64,000 nt of DNA from Bradyrhizobium sp. SZCCT0231 (GTDB lineage Bacteria; Pseudomonadota; Alphaproteobacteria; Rhizobiales; Xanthobacteraceae): contig NZ_JAFCKP010000007.1 in assembly GCF_018130245.1 (NCBI RefSeq), positions 186,001 through 250,000 of the forward strand, read 5' to 3'. Positions 17,309 to 29,191 of the stretch are shown piece by piece. Made by a program: the position numbers and the translations under genes. The notes under the pieces are model-generated. The model made no database searches. It saw only the letters and a list, made by a program, of their open reading frames with translations, and was not told the origin of the DNA. Position 1 is the first letter of the stretch; each line of letters begins with the position of its first letter.

Positions 17309-17986
17309 ATGAACGTTATTGTTTTTGCATCGCGTAAAGGCGGCTCGGGCAAGAGTACCCTGGCTGCACATCTCGCCGCGCAGATCAAGGCGAGCAAGCA
17401 GGTCATGCTCGTGGATGCGGATCCGCAGGGCTCGCTCACGCTGTGGCACAAGCTGCGTGGCACCAACGAGCCGCCGATCAAGGCTGCCGTGAACTCCGTC
17501 AGCGGCATCGTCTCCGCTGCCAAGCGCGATGGATATGAATGGGTGTTGATCGACACGCCGCCGAACCTGTCGGCCGTCGTCGACGATGCGATCCGCAACG
17601 CGACGATGGTGATCATTCCGGCGCGGCCCGGCGTGTTCGACGTCAACGCGGTGCAGGAAACCATCCAGATGTGCCGCGCCGCGCGCAAGCCCTACGCGGT
17701 CGTGCTCAACGGTGCGCCGGCGCGCCGTGACGATGCCGAAAGTCCGATCGTCACCATCGCCCGCGAAGCGCTGGCGAAATTCCGCGCTCCGGTGTGGGGC
17801 GGCCAGATCACCAACCGTTCGGATTTGCTGATGGCGCTGAGCCACGGCGAAGGCGCGCGCGAGTATCAGGCCGAGAGCCGCGCGGCTCAGGAAATTGCAA
17901 GGCTGTGGGCGGCGATCGAGCGTTCGGTGAAGGCTATTCGCGGCACGGCGTCGGCGTCCGGCGCAATGCACAAGCAGGCGGCTTGA
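17309..17986 (+). CDS. ParA/MinD-family ATPase, orphan
   Basis: 225 residues. It has the deviant Walker A motif KGGSGKST at residues 9-16, switch I VDADPQGSL, and a Walker B-type IDTPPN. These define the ParA group of dimerising ATPases that position DNA or protein cargo. No parB, parS or other partner gene is adjacent, so it is not the chromosomal segregation pair. The start at 17309 directly precedes the first beta strand (MNVIVFASRKGG); a weak GAAGG lies upstream. A terminator follows the gene, so it is a single transcription unit. Confidence 0.88.
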   Translation: MNVIVFASRKGGSGKSTLAAHLAAQIKASKQVMLVDADPQGSLTLWHKLRGTNEPPIKAAVNSVSGIVSAAKRDGYEWVLIDTPPNLSAVVDDAIRNATMVIIPARPGVFDVNAVQETIQMCRAARKPYAVVLNGAPARRDDAESPIVTIAREALAKFRAPVWGGQITNRSDLLMALSHGEGAREYQAESRAAQEIARLWAAIERSVKAIRGTASASGAMHKQAA

Positions 17987-18013
17987 TTTTAATTGGTCAT
18001 TTCCTGGATACGA

Positions 18014-18040
18014 AAAACGCGCGGGCGAGCCGCGCGTTTT
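18014..18040 (+). terminator. terminator of parA-like gene
   Basis: Stem AAAACGCGCGG / CCGCGCGTTTT with a 5-nt loop, 27 bp after the stop codon. Confidence 0.75.
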
Positions 18041-18068
18041 GCGTTTCTGCCTTCAACTGAAATGAACC

Positions 18069-18215
18069 TCACGCCACCAACAGCATGTAGAACACGATGA
18101 CCGGCGACAAGGTGAGGATCACCGACCAGATGCCGGTCGCCCAGAGAATGTCCTCGGTGCTAAAGCCCTGCTGTCCGGCGTCGCAATGCGACGCCAGTTC
18201 ATTATGACTATTCAC
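18069..18215 (-). CDS. small single-pass membrane protein (48 aa)
   Basis: GTG start with GGAGG 5 bases upstream. The 48-residue product has a polar N-terminus and one hydrophobic segment (about 25-48, IWSVILTLSPVIVFYMLLVA). It resembles the product of the next small gene at 18346-18495: both have an acidic/Asp-Leu lead-in and then W-x-V-x-L-x-L-x-P-V-x-x-F. Function unknown. Too short for standard gene calls, but ribosome site, topology and paralogy support it. Confidence 0.6.
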   Translation of the reverse strand: MNSHNELASHCDAGQQGFSTEDILWATGIWSVILTLSPVIVFYMLLVA

Positions 18216-18345
18216 AAACGCCTCCGCGATTTCTTCGCTTATGGCGTCAACGCTAGCCGGGATGTTTTAAGATCCGGGTCACCGCTACCTGCGCATTTGA
18301 GCACAGCCGTGACCCACGGGTTAACCATCCCGCGCTCGCCTTGCG

Positions 18346-18495
18346 TCAGCCGACCAGCCAGACGCGAAACAGCAGCACCGGCATCAGGCCGAGCATCACC
18401 GCCCAGAACCCGAACGACGACACCACCAGAATGCCCTGCAAGAGATCGGCCGGCGCGAATTGCCGCGCGGCCGTCGGCCGGATGCGATGCCCCAT
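18346..18495 (-). CDS. small single-pass membrane protein (49 aa), paralogue
   Basis: ATG at 18495 with GGAGG 9 bases upstream (a second ATG at 18501 is only 3 bases from it). The 49-residue product has a basic N-terminus and a hydrophobic stretch (about 18-46, FGFWAVMLGLMPVLLFRVWL) aligned with the neighbouring small protein. The two genes lie head to tail on the minus strand, about 130 bp apart. Likely a local duplication of a one-helix inner-membrane protein; role unknown. Confidence 0.6.
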   Translation of the reverse strand: MGHRIRPTAARQFAPADLLQGILVVSSFGFWAVMLGLMPVLLFRVWLVG

Positions 18496-18621
18496 GGTCA
18501 TTCCCCTCCGTGGAAGGTCCGTTGCGGAAACGATAGGCCCGATTGCGTAAACGAGCCGTGGATGCGCCATGCGGCAACAGCGAAGGCCGTTGGGAAGCGG
18601 TTAACCATGGCGCACGTCTTA

Positions 18622-18770
18622 CTCTCCCCTGGAGGGGTGTTCAGACCGGGGACCTGGAGGGGGAGGGTCGGCACGCGAACGAGCGAAGCGAGATGGCGTG
18701 ACGGGGTGGGGTGATCTCTCCACGCGGGCACTGTTCGTCGCGGGGACACCGTCACCCCACCCCGCCCGCG
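18622..18770. repeat. palindromic repeat family A, copy 4 (right arm trimmed)
   Basis: It starts CTCTCCCCTGGAGGGGTGTT, contains an internal 20-bp insertion and the GGGGTGGGGTGATCTCTCCAC core, and runs straight into the stop codon of dapA, so the outer right arm is missing. Confidence 0.7.
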
Positions 18771-19679
18771 CTACGCCGCGACCTTCGTCCGTCGCTCGAG
18801 CTCGCGATCGATCGCCGCCGCGAGCTCGCTGCTCACTTCCACCATCGGCAGGCGCACTTCGGGGCTGTCGATCAGGCCGCTGCGCCACAGCCAGTACTTC
18901 GCCGGCGCGGGGCTCGGCTCTGTGAACAACAGCCGCGTCAGCTCGGCGACCTCGTGCCAGCGCGCCAGCGCCGCATCGTGGTTGCCGCGCTTCGCTTCGG
19001 CATACACGGCTGCAAACGTCGCGGTCTCGACATGGGCCGACAGCACGATGCCGCCGTCGGCGCCGTCGGTAAGCGCCTCGAGATAGCTGGCGTCCTCGCC
19101 GGTGAGCACGCGAAAGTCCTTCGGCCGGTCGCGCAGCAGCGCGATCGACTGCTCGCGGCTCGCGCCGCAATCCTTCAGGCCGACGATGTTCTTGTGCTCG
19201 GCGAGCCGCAGCATGGTCTGGTTGGTAATGTTGACCGCGCAGCGATAGGGAATGTTGTAGAGCGCGAGCGGCCAGGCGGCGTGGTCGGCGAGCGCCTCGA
19301 AATGCGCCAGAAGCCCGCGCTGCGACGGCCGCACGTAATAGGGACTGGCGATCAGGTAACCGTCGATCGGCCAGTCCGCGGTCTCGTCGAGGCGCTCCTG
19401 CAGCCGCGAGGTGTCCGCGCCCGAGAGCCCGAGGCAGATCGGCATGGTGCGGCCGCTGGCCGCCATCTCGTCGCGCACCACGGCGACGAGACGTTCGAGC
19501 TCGGCCTCGCGCAGCGTCATGCCTTCACCGGATGTCGCTCCCAGGATGAAGCCGTCGATGCCGTGCGCGCTGTAGTGCCGCGTCAGCCGCCGCAGCGACC
19601 TCTCGTCCAGCGCGCCGTCCTGAAACGGCGTCACCAGCGGCAGCCACAGCCCGTGCAAGTGATCTCGTAGTCCGGTCAT
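18771..19679 (-). CDS. dapA: dihydrodipicolinate synthase family protein
   Basis: 302 residues with the class I aldolase barrel signature: GATSGEGMTLREAELERLV near the N-terminus, the catalytic tyrosine in YNIPYR and the Schiff-base lysine in IVGLKDCG. True DapA condenses pyruvate with aspartate semialdehyde in lysine and peptidoglycan synthesis. Rhizobia carry several paralogues with other aldolase roles, so the symbol is tentative. No lysine genes are adjacent. A terminator-like stem lies 48 bp upstream on the same strand, suggesting attenuation or an upstream small RNA. Confidence 0.8.
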   Translation of the reverse strand: MTGLRDHLHGLWLPLVTPFQDGALDERSLRRLTRHYSAHGIDGFILGATSGEGMTLREAELERLVAVVRDEMAASGRTMPICLGLSGADTSRLQERLDETADWPIDGYLIASPYYVRPSQRGLLAHFEALADHAAWPLALYNIPYRCAVNITNQTMLRLAEHKNIVGLKDCGASREQSIALLRDRPKDFRVLTGEDASYLEALTDGADGGIVLSAHVETATFAAVYAEAKRGNHDAALARWHEVAELTRLLFTEPSPAPAKYWLWRSGLIDSPEVRLPMVEVSSELAAAIDRELERRTKVAA

Positions 19680-19726
19680 GTTCCATCTCCTTCTCGGGAC
19701 AAAGCCTGAGACGGAGGGCGCATGAA

Positions 19727-19753
19727 AAAACCCCGTCCAGGCGGCGGGGTTTT
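19727..19753 (-). terminator. terminator/attenuator upstream of dapA
   Basis: Read on the minus strand: AAAACCCCG, loop, CGGGGTTTTTT. It ends 48 bp before the dapA start codon. Confidence 0.65.
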
Positions 19754-19923
19754 CGGGATTTGTTCGCGATGACGAAGTCAGCTAGTGCGCGCAAAAATCC
19801 GAGGCCCCGGGATGGGGGCCTTTTTTCGAGATGACTGCGCACGACTTCGTGATCATGTGGAAATGATGCGGGGTATGCCTGGAACTGTCAATACACGCGG
19901 AAGGCGAAGCCGCTTCTTGACGA
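19754..19923 (-). ncRNA. candidate small RNA region between trxB-lsrB and dapA
   Basis: This stretch has no ORF but is bounded on the minus strand by two terminators (19924-19951 and 19727-19753). It contains a long imperfect inverted repeat: ACGAAGTC (19772-19779) and GTGCGC (19785-19790) pair with GCGCAC and GACTTCGT (19837-19850). A GGCCCC/GGGGCC hairpin with a plus-strand T6 (19803-19826) lies inside. It could be a structured sRNA or a 5' leader of dapA. No known RNA family was recognised. Confidence 0.35.
19803..19826 (+). terminator. plus-strand hairpin with T6
   Basis: GGCCCC, loop, GGGGCC then TTTTTT, inside the larger inverted repeat. No plus-strand gene precedes it. Confidence 0.45.
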
Positions 19924-19951
19924 AAAAAAGCCGGACCCGAGGGCCCGGCTT
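19924..19951 (-). terminator. terminator of the trxB-lsrB unit
   Basis: On the minus strand AGCCGGGCCCTCGGGTCCGGCT is followed by a T7 run. It lies about 170 bp beyond the LysR gene stop. Confidence 0.7.
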
Positions 19952-20123
19952 AGGTATTGGCCACGTGAGGCCGACACAATCACCTTCCAAGAGGGATTAC
20001 TGAACTCCCGCGCCACTGGAGGAGGGGGACAAATGCGCAACGCGAAGGCTCAGCGTGCAAACATTATGGGCTTGCCGAGTGCCATGCAGCAACAGCCGAG
20101 GCCGCATGTCAGTCATGCGGAAA

Positions 20124-21047
20124 TCAGGACGGCCAGCGCTGCGCCTTGCTCACCACGAAGTCGCGGAACACCTGCACGCGCGCGACCGTCTTCAACTCCT
20201 CGGGATAGACGAAGTAGGTGTCGAGCTGGATCGAGTCCGACTCGCCGAACAGCTGCACAAGCTTGCTCTGCTCCTCGACGAGGTAGTCGGGCAGAGCGGC
20301 GATGCCGAGGCCCTGCTGACAGGCGCGCACGAGACCGAGGATGTTGTTGACCTTGAAATAAGCCTCGCGCGGACCCGAGCCGTTGCGGCCGGCCTCGACC
20401 AGCCAGTTACGGTTCTGCAGATGCGGCGCGAAGTTGCCGTCGGCGAGCGTGATGATGCGGTGGGAGTCGAGCTCCTCCAGCGTGCGCGGCGTGCCGAAGC
20501 GCTTGATGTATTCCGGCGAGCAATAGGCGTGAAAGCCCATCGCGAACAGCTTGCGCTGGATGAGGTCCGGCTGTGTCGGCTTGCGGGTGCGGATCGCGAC
20601 GTCCGCCTCGCGCATCGACAGATCGAGCTCCTCGTCGGTGACGATCAGCGAGATGCGGATCTCCGGATAGAGCGCAGTGAACTCGCCAAGCCGCGGGATC
20701 AGCCAGTTGATGCCGACGCCGGGCGTGGTGGTGATCTTGAGATCGCCGCTCGGCCGCTCGCGGCTGTCGGTCAGTTTGGCGCGCGCCGCCTGCAGCTGCA
20801 TGAACACGTCATGCGCGGTGCGGAACAAGAGGTCGCCCTGCTCGGTGAGGATCAGGCCGCGGGCGTGGCGGTGGAACAGCGAGACCGAGAGCTCCTGCTC
20901 CAGCGCCGAGACCTGGCGCGACACCGCCGATTGCGACAGGCCGAGCTGCTCGCCCGCATGCGTGAAGCTGCCCGCTTCCGCCGCCGCGTGAAACACCTTC
21001 AGCTTGTCCCAGTCCATATCCGTAAATCCGTCGCGTGTTCGAGGCAT
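20124..21047 (-). CDS. LysR-family regulator, LsrB/VtlR type
   Basis: 307 residues (297 if started at the internal ATG at 21017, where related proteins begin MDWDKLK). The N-terminal HTH (AAAEAGSFTHAGEQLGLSQS, AVSRQVSALE) is followed by FHRHARGLILTEQGDLL. This segment and the location directly downstream of trxB match LsrB of Sinorhizobium and VtlR of Agrobacterium/Brucella, known for control of redox balance, exopolysaccharide and small RNAs. Only 4 bp separate it from the trxB stop, so they are co-transcribed. The name is from synteny and recall, hence no symbol. Confidence 0.85.
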   Translation of the reverse strand: MPRTRDGFTDMDWDKLKVFHAAAEAGSFTHAGEQLGLSQSAVSRQVSALEQELSVSLFHRHARGLILTEQGDLLFRTAHDVFMQLQAARAKLTDSRERPSGDLKITTTPGVGINWLIPRLGEFTALYPEIRISLIVTDEELDLSMREADVAIRTRKPTQPDLIQRKLFAMGFHAYCSPEYIKRFGTPRTLEELDSHRIITLADGNFAPHLQNRNWLVEAGRNGSGPREAYFKVNNILGLVRACQQGLGIAALPDYLVEEQSKLVQLFGESDSIQLDTYFVYPEELKTVARVQVFRDFVVSKAQRWPS

Positions 21048-21051
21048 GATT

Positions 21052-22017
21052 CTATTCCGCTGCCGCGCGCTCGCTGGCGCGAAGGGCCAAGAAACGTTCG
21101 GCTTCGAGTGCGGCCATGCAGCCGAGGCCGGCGGCCGTCACGGCCTGGCGATAGGTCTCGTCGGCGACGTCGCCGGCGGCGAAAAGGCCGGGCACCGAGG
21201 TGGCGGTCGAGTTCGGGGCGACCTCGACATAGCCCGACGGTTTCAGCTTGACCTGGCCCTTGACGAGTTCGGTCGCCGGCGCATGGCCGATGGCGATGAA
21301 GACGCCGTCGGCCTTCACGTCCTTGAGCGCGCCGGTCCTGACGTTCTTGAGCCGGACATGGGTGACCTTGTTGGGGGTCTCGGTGCCGCAGATCTCGTCG
21401 ACGGCGGAGTCCCAGATCACCTTGATCTTGGGGTGCTTGAACAGGCGCTCCTGCAGGATGCGCTCGGCGCGGAAGTGATCGCGACGATGCACGATGGTGA
21501 CCTGCGAGGCATGGTTGGTGAGGTACAGGGCTTCCTCGACCGCGCTGTTGCCGCCGCCGACCACGATGACTTCCTTGCCGCGGTAGAAGAAGCCGTCGCA
21601 GGTGGCGCAGGCCGACACGCCGCCGCCCTGGAACTTCGCCTCGGACGGCAGCCCGAGCCAGCGCGCTTGCGCCCCCGTGGCGAGGATCACGCTGTCGGCG
21701 AGATAGACGTCGCCGCTGTCGCAGGTGAGACGGAACGGCCGCTGCCCAGCCTCCAGCTTGGTGACCAGGTCGGTGACGATCTTGGTGCCGACATGGACCG
21801 CCTGCTTCTCCATCTGCTCCATCAGCCAGGGGCCCTGGATCACGTCGGCGAAGCCCGGATAGTTCTCGACGTCGGTGGTGATGGTGAGCTGGCCGCCGGG
21901 CTGGATGCCCTGGATCAGGATCGGCTCAAGCATCGCGCGCGCGGCGTAGATCGCCGCGGTGTAGCCGGCGGGGCCAGAGCCAATAATGACGACCTTTGCA
22001 TGAACAGGAGCGGACAT
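21052..22017 (-). CDS. trxB: thioredoxin-disulfide reductase
   Basis: 321 residues, normal length. FAD site GSGPAGYTAAIYAARA near the N-terminus, redox centre CATC (in VSACATCDGFFY, about residues 135-150), NADPH site VVGGGNSAVEEALYL and the C-terminal FAD contact GLFAAGDVADETYRQAVTAA. It reduces thioredoxin with NADPH in the cytosol. It is first in a two-gene unit with the LysR regulator, which may sense the redox state that TrxB maintains. Confidence 0.95.
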   Translation of the reverse strand: MSAPVHAKVVIIGSGPAGYTAAIYAARAMLEPILIQGIQPGGQLTITTDVENYPGFADVIQGPWLMEQMEKQAVHVGTKIVTDLVTKLEAGQRPFRLTCDSGDVYLADSVILATGAQARWLGLPSEAKFQGGGVSACATCDGFFYRGKEVIVVGGGNSAVEEALYLTNHASQVTIVHRRDHFRAERILQERLFKHPKIKVIWDSAVDEICGTETPNKVTHVRLKNVRTGALKDVKADGVFIAIGHAPATELVKGQVKLKPSGYVEVAPNSTATSVPGLFAAGDVADETYRQAVTAAGLGCMAALEAERFLALRASERAAAE

Positions 22018-22284
22018 TTCGATGGACGCCTTTCACGGGGGATTTGCAGCGCGGGCGCGGAACGTGCCGGGAGGCCTCGCGGAGGCGCTGAAATGTCAGA
22101 GCTAATCTAAGCGTTCTGGTGAGCCATGCAAGAATTGCATTCCCTCTCGGCGGATTTTTCCAACAGGGAACAAAAGTCGGTTGCGCCGCGCGCGCAATAA
22201 AATTGCGCCGGACATGTGGACTGGGCTATGAGGATTTCGACAAAATCACCCCATACCGCCGTAAAGGGCAGGAGTTCCAATCAC

Positions 22285-22764
22285 GTGTCGCGGAACCTAG
22301 ACGAGATCGACCTCAAAATTCTCGCCGAGATTCAGGCCGACGGTCGAATCACGAATGTCGAGCTGGCCAAGCGCGTCGGCATCTCGCCGCCCCCCTGCCT
22401 GCGCCGCGTCCGCGCGCTGGAGGAGGAGGGCTATATCCACGGCTATCGGGGCCTCTTGGACGCGCGCAAGCTCGGTTTCGACGTCACCGTGTTCGCCGCC
22501 GTGCACCTGTCCAGCCAGGCCGAGGCGGATTTGCGCGCGTTCGAGGAATTCGTCCGCGCCGAGCCCCTGGTGCGGGAATGCTGGATGCTGTCGGGCGAGG
22601 TCGATTTCATCCTGAAATGCGTCGCGCCCGACATGGCGACCTTCCAGGATTTCGTCACGCACCTCACCGCCGCGCCCCATGTCCGCAACGTGCGAACGTC
22701 ATTGGTGCTGCACAATTCGAAGTACGAGGCGGCGGTGCCGCTGGACGTGAAGGGGCGGCGGTAG
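22285..22764 (+). CDS. Lrp/AsnC-family transcriptional regulator
   Basis: 159 residues from the GTG at 22285, which is preceded by AGGAG at 9 bases; family members start at MSRNLDEIDLKIL. In-frame ATGs at 22216 and 22228 would add a non-conserved leader. The HTH (ITNVELAKRVGISPPPCLRR) is followed by an effector-binding RAM domain (about 70-150) that forms oligomers and senses small metabolites, often amino acids. It is divergent from trxB; the target is unknown. Confidence 0.85.
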   Translation: MSRNLDEIDLKILAEIQADGRITNVELAKRVGISPPPCLRRVRALEEEGYIHGYRGLLDARKLGFDVTVFAAVHLSSQAEADLRAFEEFVRAEPLVRECWMLSGEVDFILKCVAPDMATFQDFVTHLTAAPHVRNVRTSLVLHNSKYEAAVPLDVKGRR

Positions 22765-22776
22765 GGTGCTGCTCTT

Positions 22777-22935
22777 GTGTCCCGGACGCAGCGCAGCGCT
22801 CCCGGCGATGCGAAGCATCGTCCGGTGCGGTGCGCTGCAGAGCCGGGGCCCATCTCACCGCGCCTTCCCGTGTTGCTTTATGGGTCCCGGCTCTGCGCAG
22901 CAACGCTAAGGGCGTTGCAGCGCGTCCGGGACACG
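22777..22935. repeat. palindromic repeat family F, copy 1
   Basis: Arms TGTGTCCCGGACGCAGCGCA and TGCAGCGCGTCCGGGACACG, with an inner pair GAGCCGGGGCCCAT and ATGGGTCCCGGCTC. A relative is at 39556-39700. Confidence 0.75.
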
Positions 22936-22964
22936 AGAGCGGTGTATGCTGTTGCTCGACGCTC

Positions 22965-23045
22965 CGTCATTGCGAGCGCAGCGAAACAATCCAGACTGTC
23001 TCCGCGGAAAGATTCTGGATTGCGTCGCTGCGCTCGCAATGACGG
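22965..23045. repeat. palindromic repeat family C, copy 1
   Basis: Arms CGTCATTGCGAGCGCAGCGA and CGCTGCGCTCGCAATGACG around AATCCAGA/TCTGGATT. A close copy is at 48675-48754. Confidence 0.85.
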
Positions 23046-23090
23046 GCGGTGAGAGTGTGCTTCGCCATGTGCAGGCAAAACGCCAAAACA

Positions 23091-23117
23091 AAAAGGCCGC
23101 GCACTGCGCGGCCTTTT
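23091..23117 (-). terminator. greA terminator
   Basis: Minus-strand stem AAAAGGCCGCGCA / TGCGCGGCCTTTTT ends in T5, 33 bp after the greA stop codon. Confidence 0.8.
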
Positions 23118-23149
23118 CGAAAATATCGTCTCAGCGCAGCGGCAAACGC

Positions 23150-23623
23150 TTACCGCCACTCCACCTTGGTGATCTCATACGCCTTGGCGCCGCCGGGTGC
23201 ATTGACCTCGACGGTCGAGCCTTTCTTCTTGCCGATCAGCGCGCGCGCGAGCGGCGAGGTGATGGAGATGCGGCCCTTCTTGGCGTCGGCCTCGACCTCG
23301 CCGACGATCTGCCACACCGTCTTCTTTTCGGTGTCCTCGTCGACCAGCGTCACGGTGGCGCCGAACTTGATGGTGTCGCCGGACAGTTTCGAGATGTCGA
23401 TGATGTCGGCGCGCGCGAGCTTGTCCTCGAGCTCGGCGATGCGGCCCTCATTGTGGGACTGCTCTTCCTTCGCGGCGTGATATTCCGCGTTTTCCGACAG
23501 GTCTCCGTGCGAGCGCGCCTCCGCGATATGCTCGATGATCCGCGGACGGTCCACGGACTGGCGCTGCTTCAATTCTTCCCCGAGCGCGACAAAGCCGGCC
23601 TGGGTCATCGGAACCTTTTCCAT
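23150..23623 (-). CDS. greA: transcription elongation factor GreA
   Basis: 157 residues starting [20 protein letters not shown], the standard start. The N-terminal antiparallel coiled coil (about 8-75, with the acidic tip segment [18 protein letters not shown]) enters the RNA polymerase secondary channel to stimulate transcript cleavage. The C-terminal FKBP-like domain (about 80-157) follows. The frame continues upstream to 23704, but that extension is not conserved. It is followed by a terminator and lies downstream of carB on the same strand with about 210 bp between. Confidence 0.95.
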   Translation of the reverse strand: MEKVPMTQAGFVALGEELKQRQSVDRPRIIEHIAEARSHGDLSENAEYHAAKEEQSHNEGRIAELEDKLARADIIDISKLSGDTIKFGATVTLVDEDTEKKTVWQIVGEVEADAKKGRISITSPLARALIGKKKGSTVEVNAPGGAKAYEITKVEWR

Positions 23624-23836
23624 CGTCTCTCTCGTCCTTCGATCGTGCGCCCCAAACGCGGATGGACGCCGCAACCTTGATTCGTCAGTGTTTCCAGAGT
23701 CCAACGCAAGGACAGCCGGAACGTTGACAGATATGGGCTTGGCGCCGGAACAGAACCACCACCCGGCCGGACAGTTCCTGCGGCCATTGTGGCTTCATTG
23801 CCAATCACTTAGCGGAAGCTTCGCCGCCGCTAGCGA

Positions 23837-27301
<3,465 letters not shown>

Positions 27302-27444
27302 CAACTCTCGCCGAAGTGGAAATTTGGCACAAAAAAAGGGCGCGCTTGCTGCGCGTCCCTGTGGCCGAGAGCGCGGTGGTCTCCCTCGCGCGCGGGTGGG
27401 TCTTAGACCAGTTTTCGGGGCGGCGAAACCCCGAAAAACGCCCA

Positions 27445-28614
27445 TCAACCGGCAATTTTGACGGGTTTTGGCCGAGCCTGCCAGCCGCGGGCGAGGTGCA
27501 CCAGAAGCGAGGCCGCAACGCTCGTTCCGCCGATCCAGCCGAGGTCGGTCGGCGACAGGGTGGCCAGCACCGCGCCGCCCAGCGCTCCGCCGATGGCGAA
27601 GCCGAGATACATCGACGAGGCGTTGAGCGAGAGCGCGATCATCGAAGCCTGCGGCTCGATCCGGATGATGCTGGCGAGCTGGGCCGGATAGAACGCCCAG
27701 CCCGAGAGGCCCCAGAGGAAGATCGCGCCCAGCACCGCGTAATGCGCCTGGCCGGGTATCAGCTTCAGGACCAGCGAATGCAGGATCAGGGCGCCCGCCA
27801 TGCCGGCGAGCCCGAGGCCTGCGGTCGCGAGCGTGCCGAGCCGGTCGGCCAGGACGCCACCAAGCATGTTCCCGATCGCGGCCGCGGCGCCAAACACCAG
27901 CAAAGCAAGGCTGATCTGCGAGGCGTCGAAGCCGAGGCCGCGCAGCGGGACCGCGAAATAGGTGAACACCGTGAAGCCGCCCAGCGCCCATAACATCGTG
28001 ATCAGAAGCGCGACCACAACGTGGCCGTGGCGCGCTACCGCCAGCCGTTCGCTGAGCGAGGCCATATTGCGCGGCAGGCCTCTGGGCAGGCCGAGCAACA
28101 GGCCGGCGAGCGCGACCGCGCCGATCAGGGCGACCATGGCAAAGGTCGCGCGCCAACCGAGCAGGCTGCCGACGAGATTGCCGAAGGGAACGCCGACCAC
28201 GGTCGCGACCGTGAGCCCGGCGGTGACAAGCGCCACCGCGCGCCCGCGCCGTTCGGGGGAGGCGACGGCGACCGACACCGCGAGCGCCGTGGGCATGCAC
28301 AGCCCCGAGCCCAGCGCCATCAGCATCCGCGAGGCCAGCAGCAGGGCGTAGTTGGATGCCACCATCGCCGCGATATTTCCGGCAATGAAGGTCGTCAGCG
28401 CCAAAGCCAGCGCGCTGCGGCGGTCGACATTGTTCAGCACCACCGCCAAGACCGGCGAGCCAACGGCATAGGTGAGGGCGTAGGCGGTGACCAATTGCCC
28501 GGCGGCCGAGACCGAAATCGAAAGATCGGTGGCGATTGCCGGCAAAAGTCCCGCAATGACAAACCCTTCGGTGCCGATCGCAAAGGCCGCCAGGGCCAGC
28601 CAGAACACGCTCAT
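27445..28614 (-). CDS. MFS transporter (DHA1-type exporter)
   Basis: 389 residues with about 12 hydrophobic segments. The opening [22 protein letters not shown] and SERRGRA-type loop ([16 protein letters not shown]) are typical of the drug:H+ antiporter-1 group of arabinose-efflux-like exporters. The ATG at 28614 has AGGGA upstream. It is divergent from an ArsR-type regulator, and two identical inverted-repeat sites lie between them, so the regulator probably represses this exporter. Substrate unknown. Confidence 0.88.
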   Translation of the reverse strand: MSVFWLALAAFAIGTEGFVIAGLLPAIATDLSISVSAAGQLVTAYALTYAVGSPVLAVVLNNVDRRSALALALTTFIAGNIAAMVASNYALLLASRMLMALGSGLCMPTALAVSVAVASPERRGRAVALVTAGLTVATVVGVPFGNLVGSLLGWRATFAMVALIGAVALAGLLLGLPRGLPRNMASLSERLAVARHGHVVVALLITMLWALGGFTVFTYFAVPLRGLGFDASQISLALLVFGAAAAIGNMLGGVLADRLGTLATAGLGLAGMAGALILHSLVLKLIPGQAHYAVLGAIFLWGLSGWAFYPAQLASIIRIEPQASMIALSLNASSMYLGFAIGGALGGAVLATLSPTDLGWIGGTSVAASLLVHLARGWQARPKPVKIAG

Positions 28615-28633
28615 TGGAAAAGTCCCTGTCTAT

Positions 28634-28651
28634 GTTCAACGTTTATTGAAC
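28634..28651. promoter_or_regulatory. operator site 1, GTTCAA-N6-TTGAAC
   Basis: A perfect 6-6-6 inverted repeat 20 bp upstream of the MFS start. The identical half-sites recur at 28682-28699, 48 bp away. Confidence 0.7.
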
Positions 28652-28681
28652 TATCAAACGAAGCGATTTCGGTGTCAATTG

Positions 28682-28699
28682 GTTCAAGAACTATTGAAC
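28682..28699. promoter_or_regulatory. operator site 2, GTTCAA-N6-TTGAAC
   Basis: Second copy of the inverted repeat, 32 bp before the regulator start. Two sites between divergent genes fit autoregulation plus control of the exporter. Confidence 0.7.
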
Positions 28700-28730
28700 A
28701 TTGAGGTCGCATCGCTATGATTCCCGGACC

Positions 28731-29108
28731 ATGAGCCGCACGCCGCACCATCCCACCCGCGAGCAGATCGAGCTGCCGATGGTCCTGGATTGCCTGAGCG
28801 ATCCGATCCGTCTGGCGATCGTCTACCAGCTCGCCCAGCAGGAACGTGTCAGCAGCGAACTGCGCTGCAGCGACTTCAGCGCGCTGAGCGGCAAGTCGAA
28901 CCTCGCCTATCACTTCGCCAAGCTGCGCGACTGCGGCCTGATGCGGACCCGCGTGGCCGGCACCAACCGCTTCATGCGGCTGCGACGAGAGGATCTGGAG
29001 GCGCGCTTTCCGGGCCTGCTCGATGCCGTGCTCAGCTCCGCAGCCAAGGATGCCGACCGGCTTCCGCTCGTGTCCGGCTGCGAATTGGTCGAGGTTGACC
29101 GAAAATGA
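28731..29108 (+). CDS. ArsR-type winged-helix regulator
   Basis: 125 residues. Winged-helix core: VLDCLSDPIRLAIVYQLAQQ, then SGKSNLAYHFAKLRDCGLMR as recognition helix and RTRVAGTNRFMRLRR as wing. No metal-binding cysteine pair of the arsenic/cadmium sensors is present, so the signal is probably organic. The start at 28731 follows the second operator. It is paired with the divergent MFS gene as a local sensor-exporter cassette. Confidence 0.85.
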   Translation: MSRTPHHPTREQIELPMVLDCLSDPIRLAIVYQLAQQERVSSELRCSDFSALSGKSNLAYHFAKLRDCGLMRTRVAGTNRFMRLRREDLEARFPGLLDAVLSSAAKDADRLPLVSGCELVEVDRK

Positions 29109-29191
29109 GACGGTTGCCCCGCCGCCGCTCTGCGAGCTATGGCGCGGCAAGGCTGGCTTGCCTAGCCGAAGCTGGCGGAGCCAGCGAAGGC

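Noticed and set aside
22119-23042. 307-residue frame over the Lrp gene and repeats
   Set aside because: Wrong frame of Lrp followed by repeat DNA.
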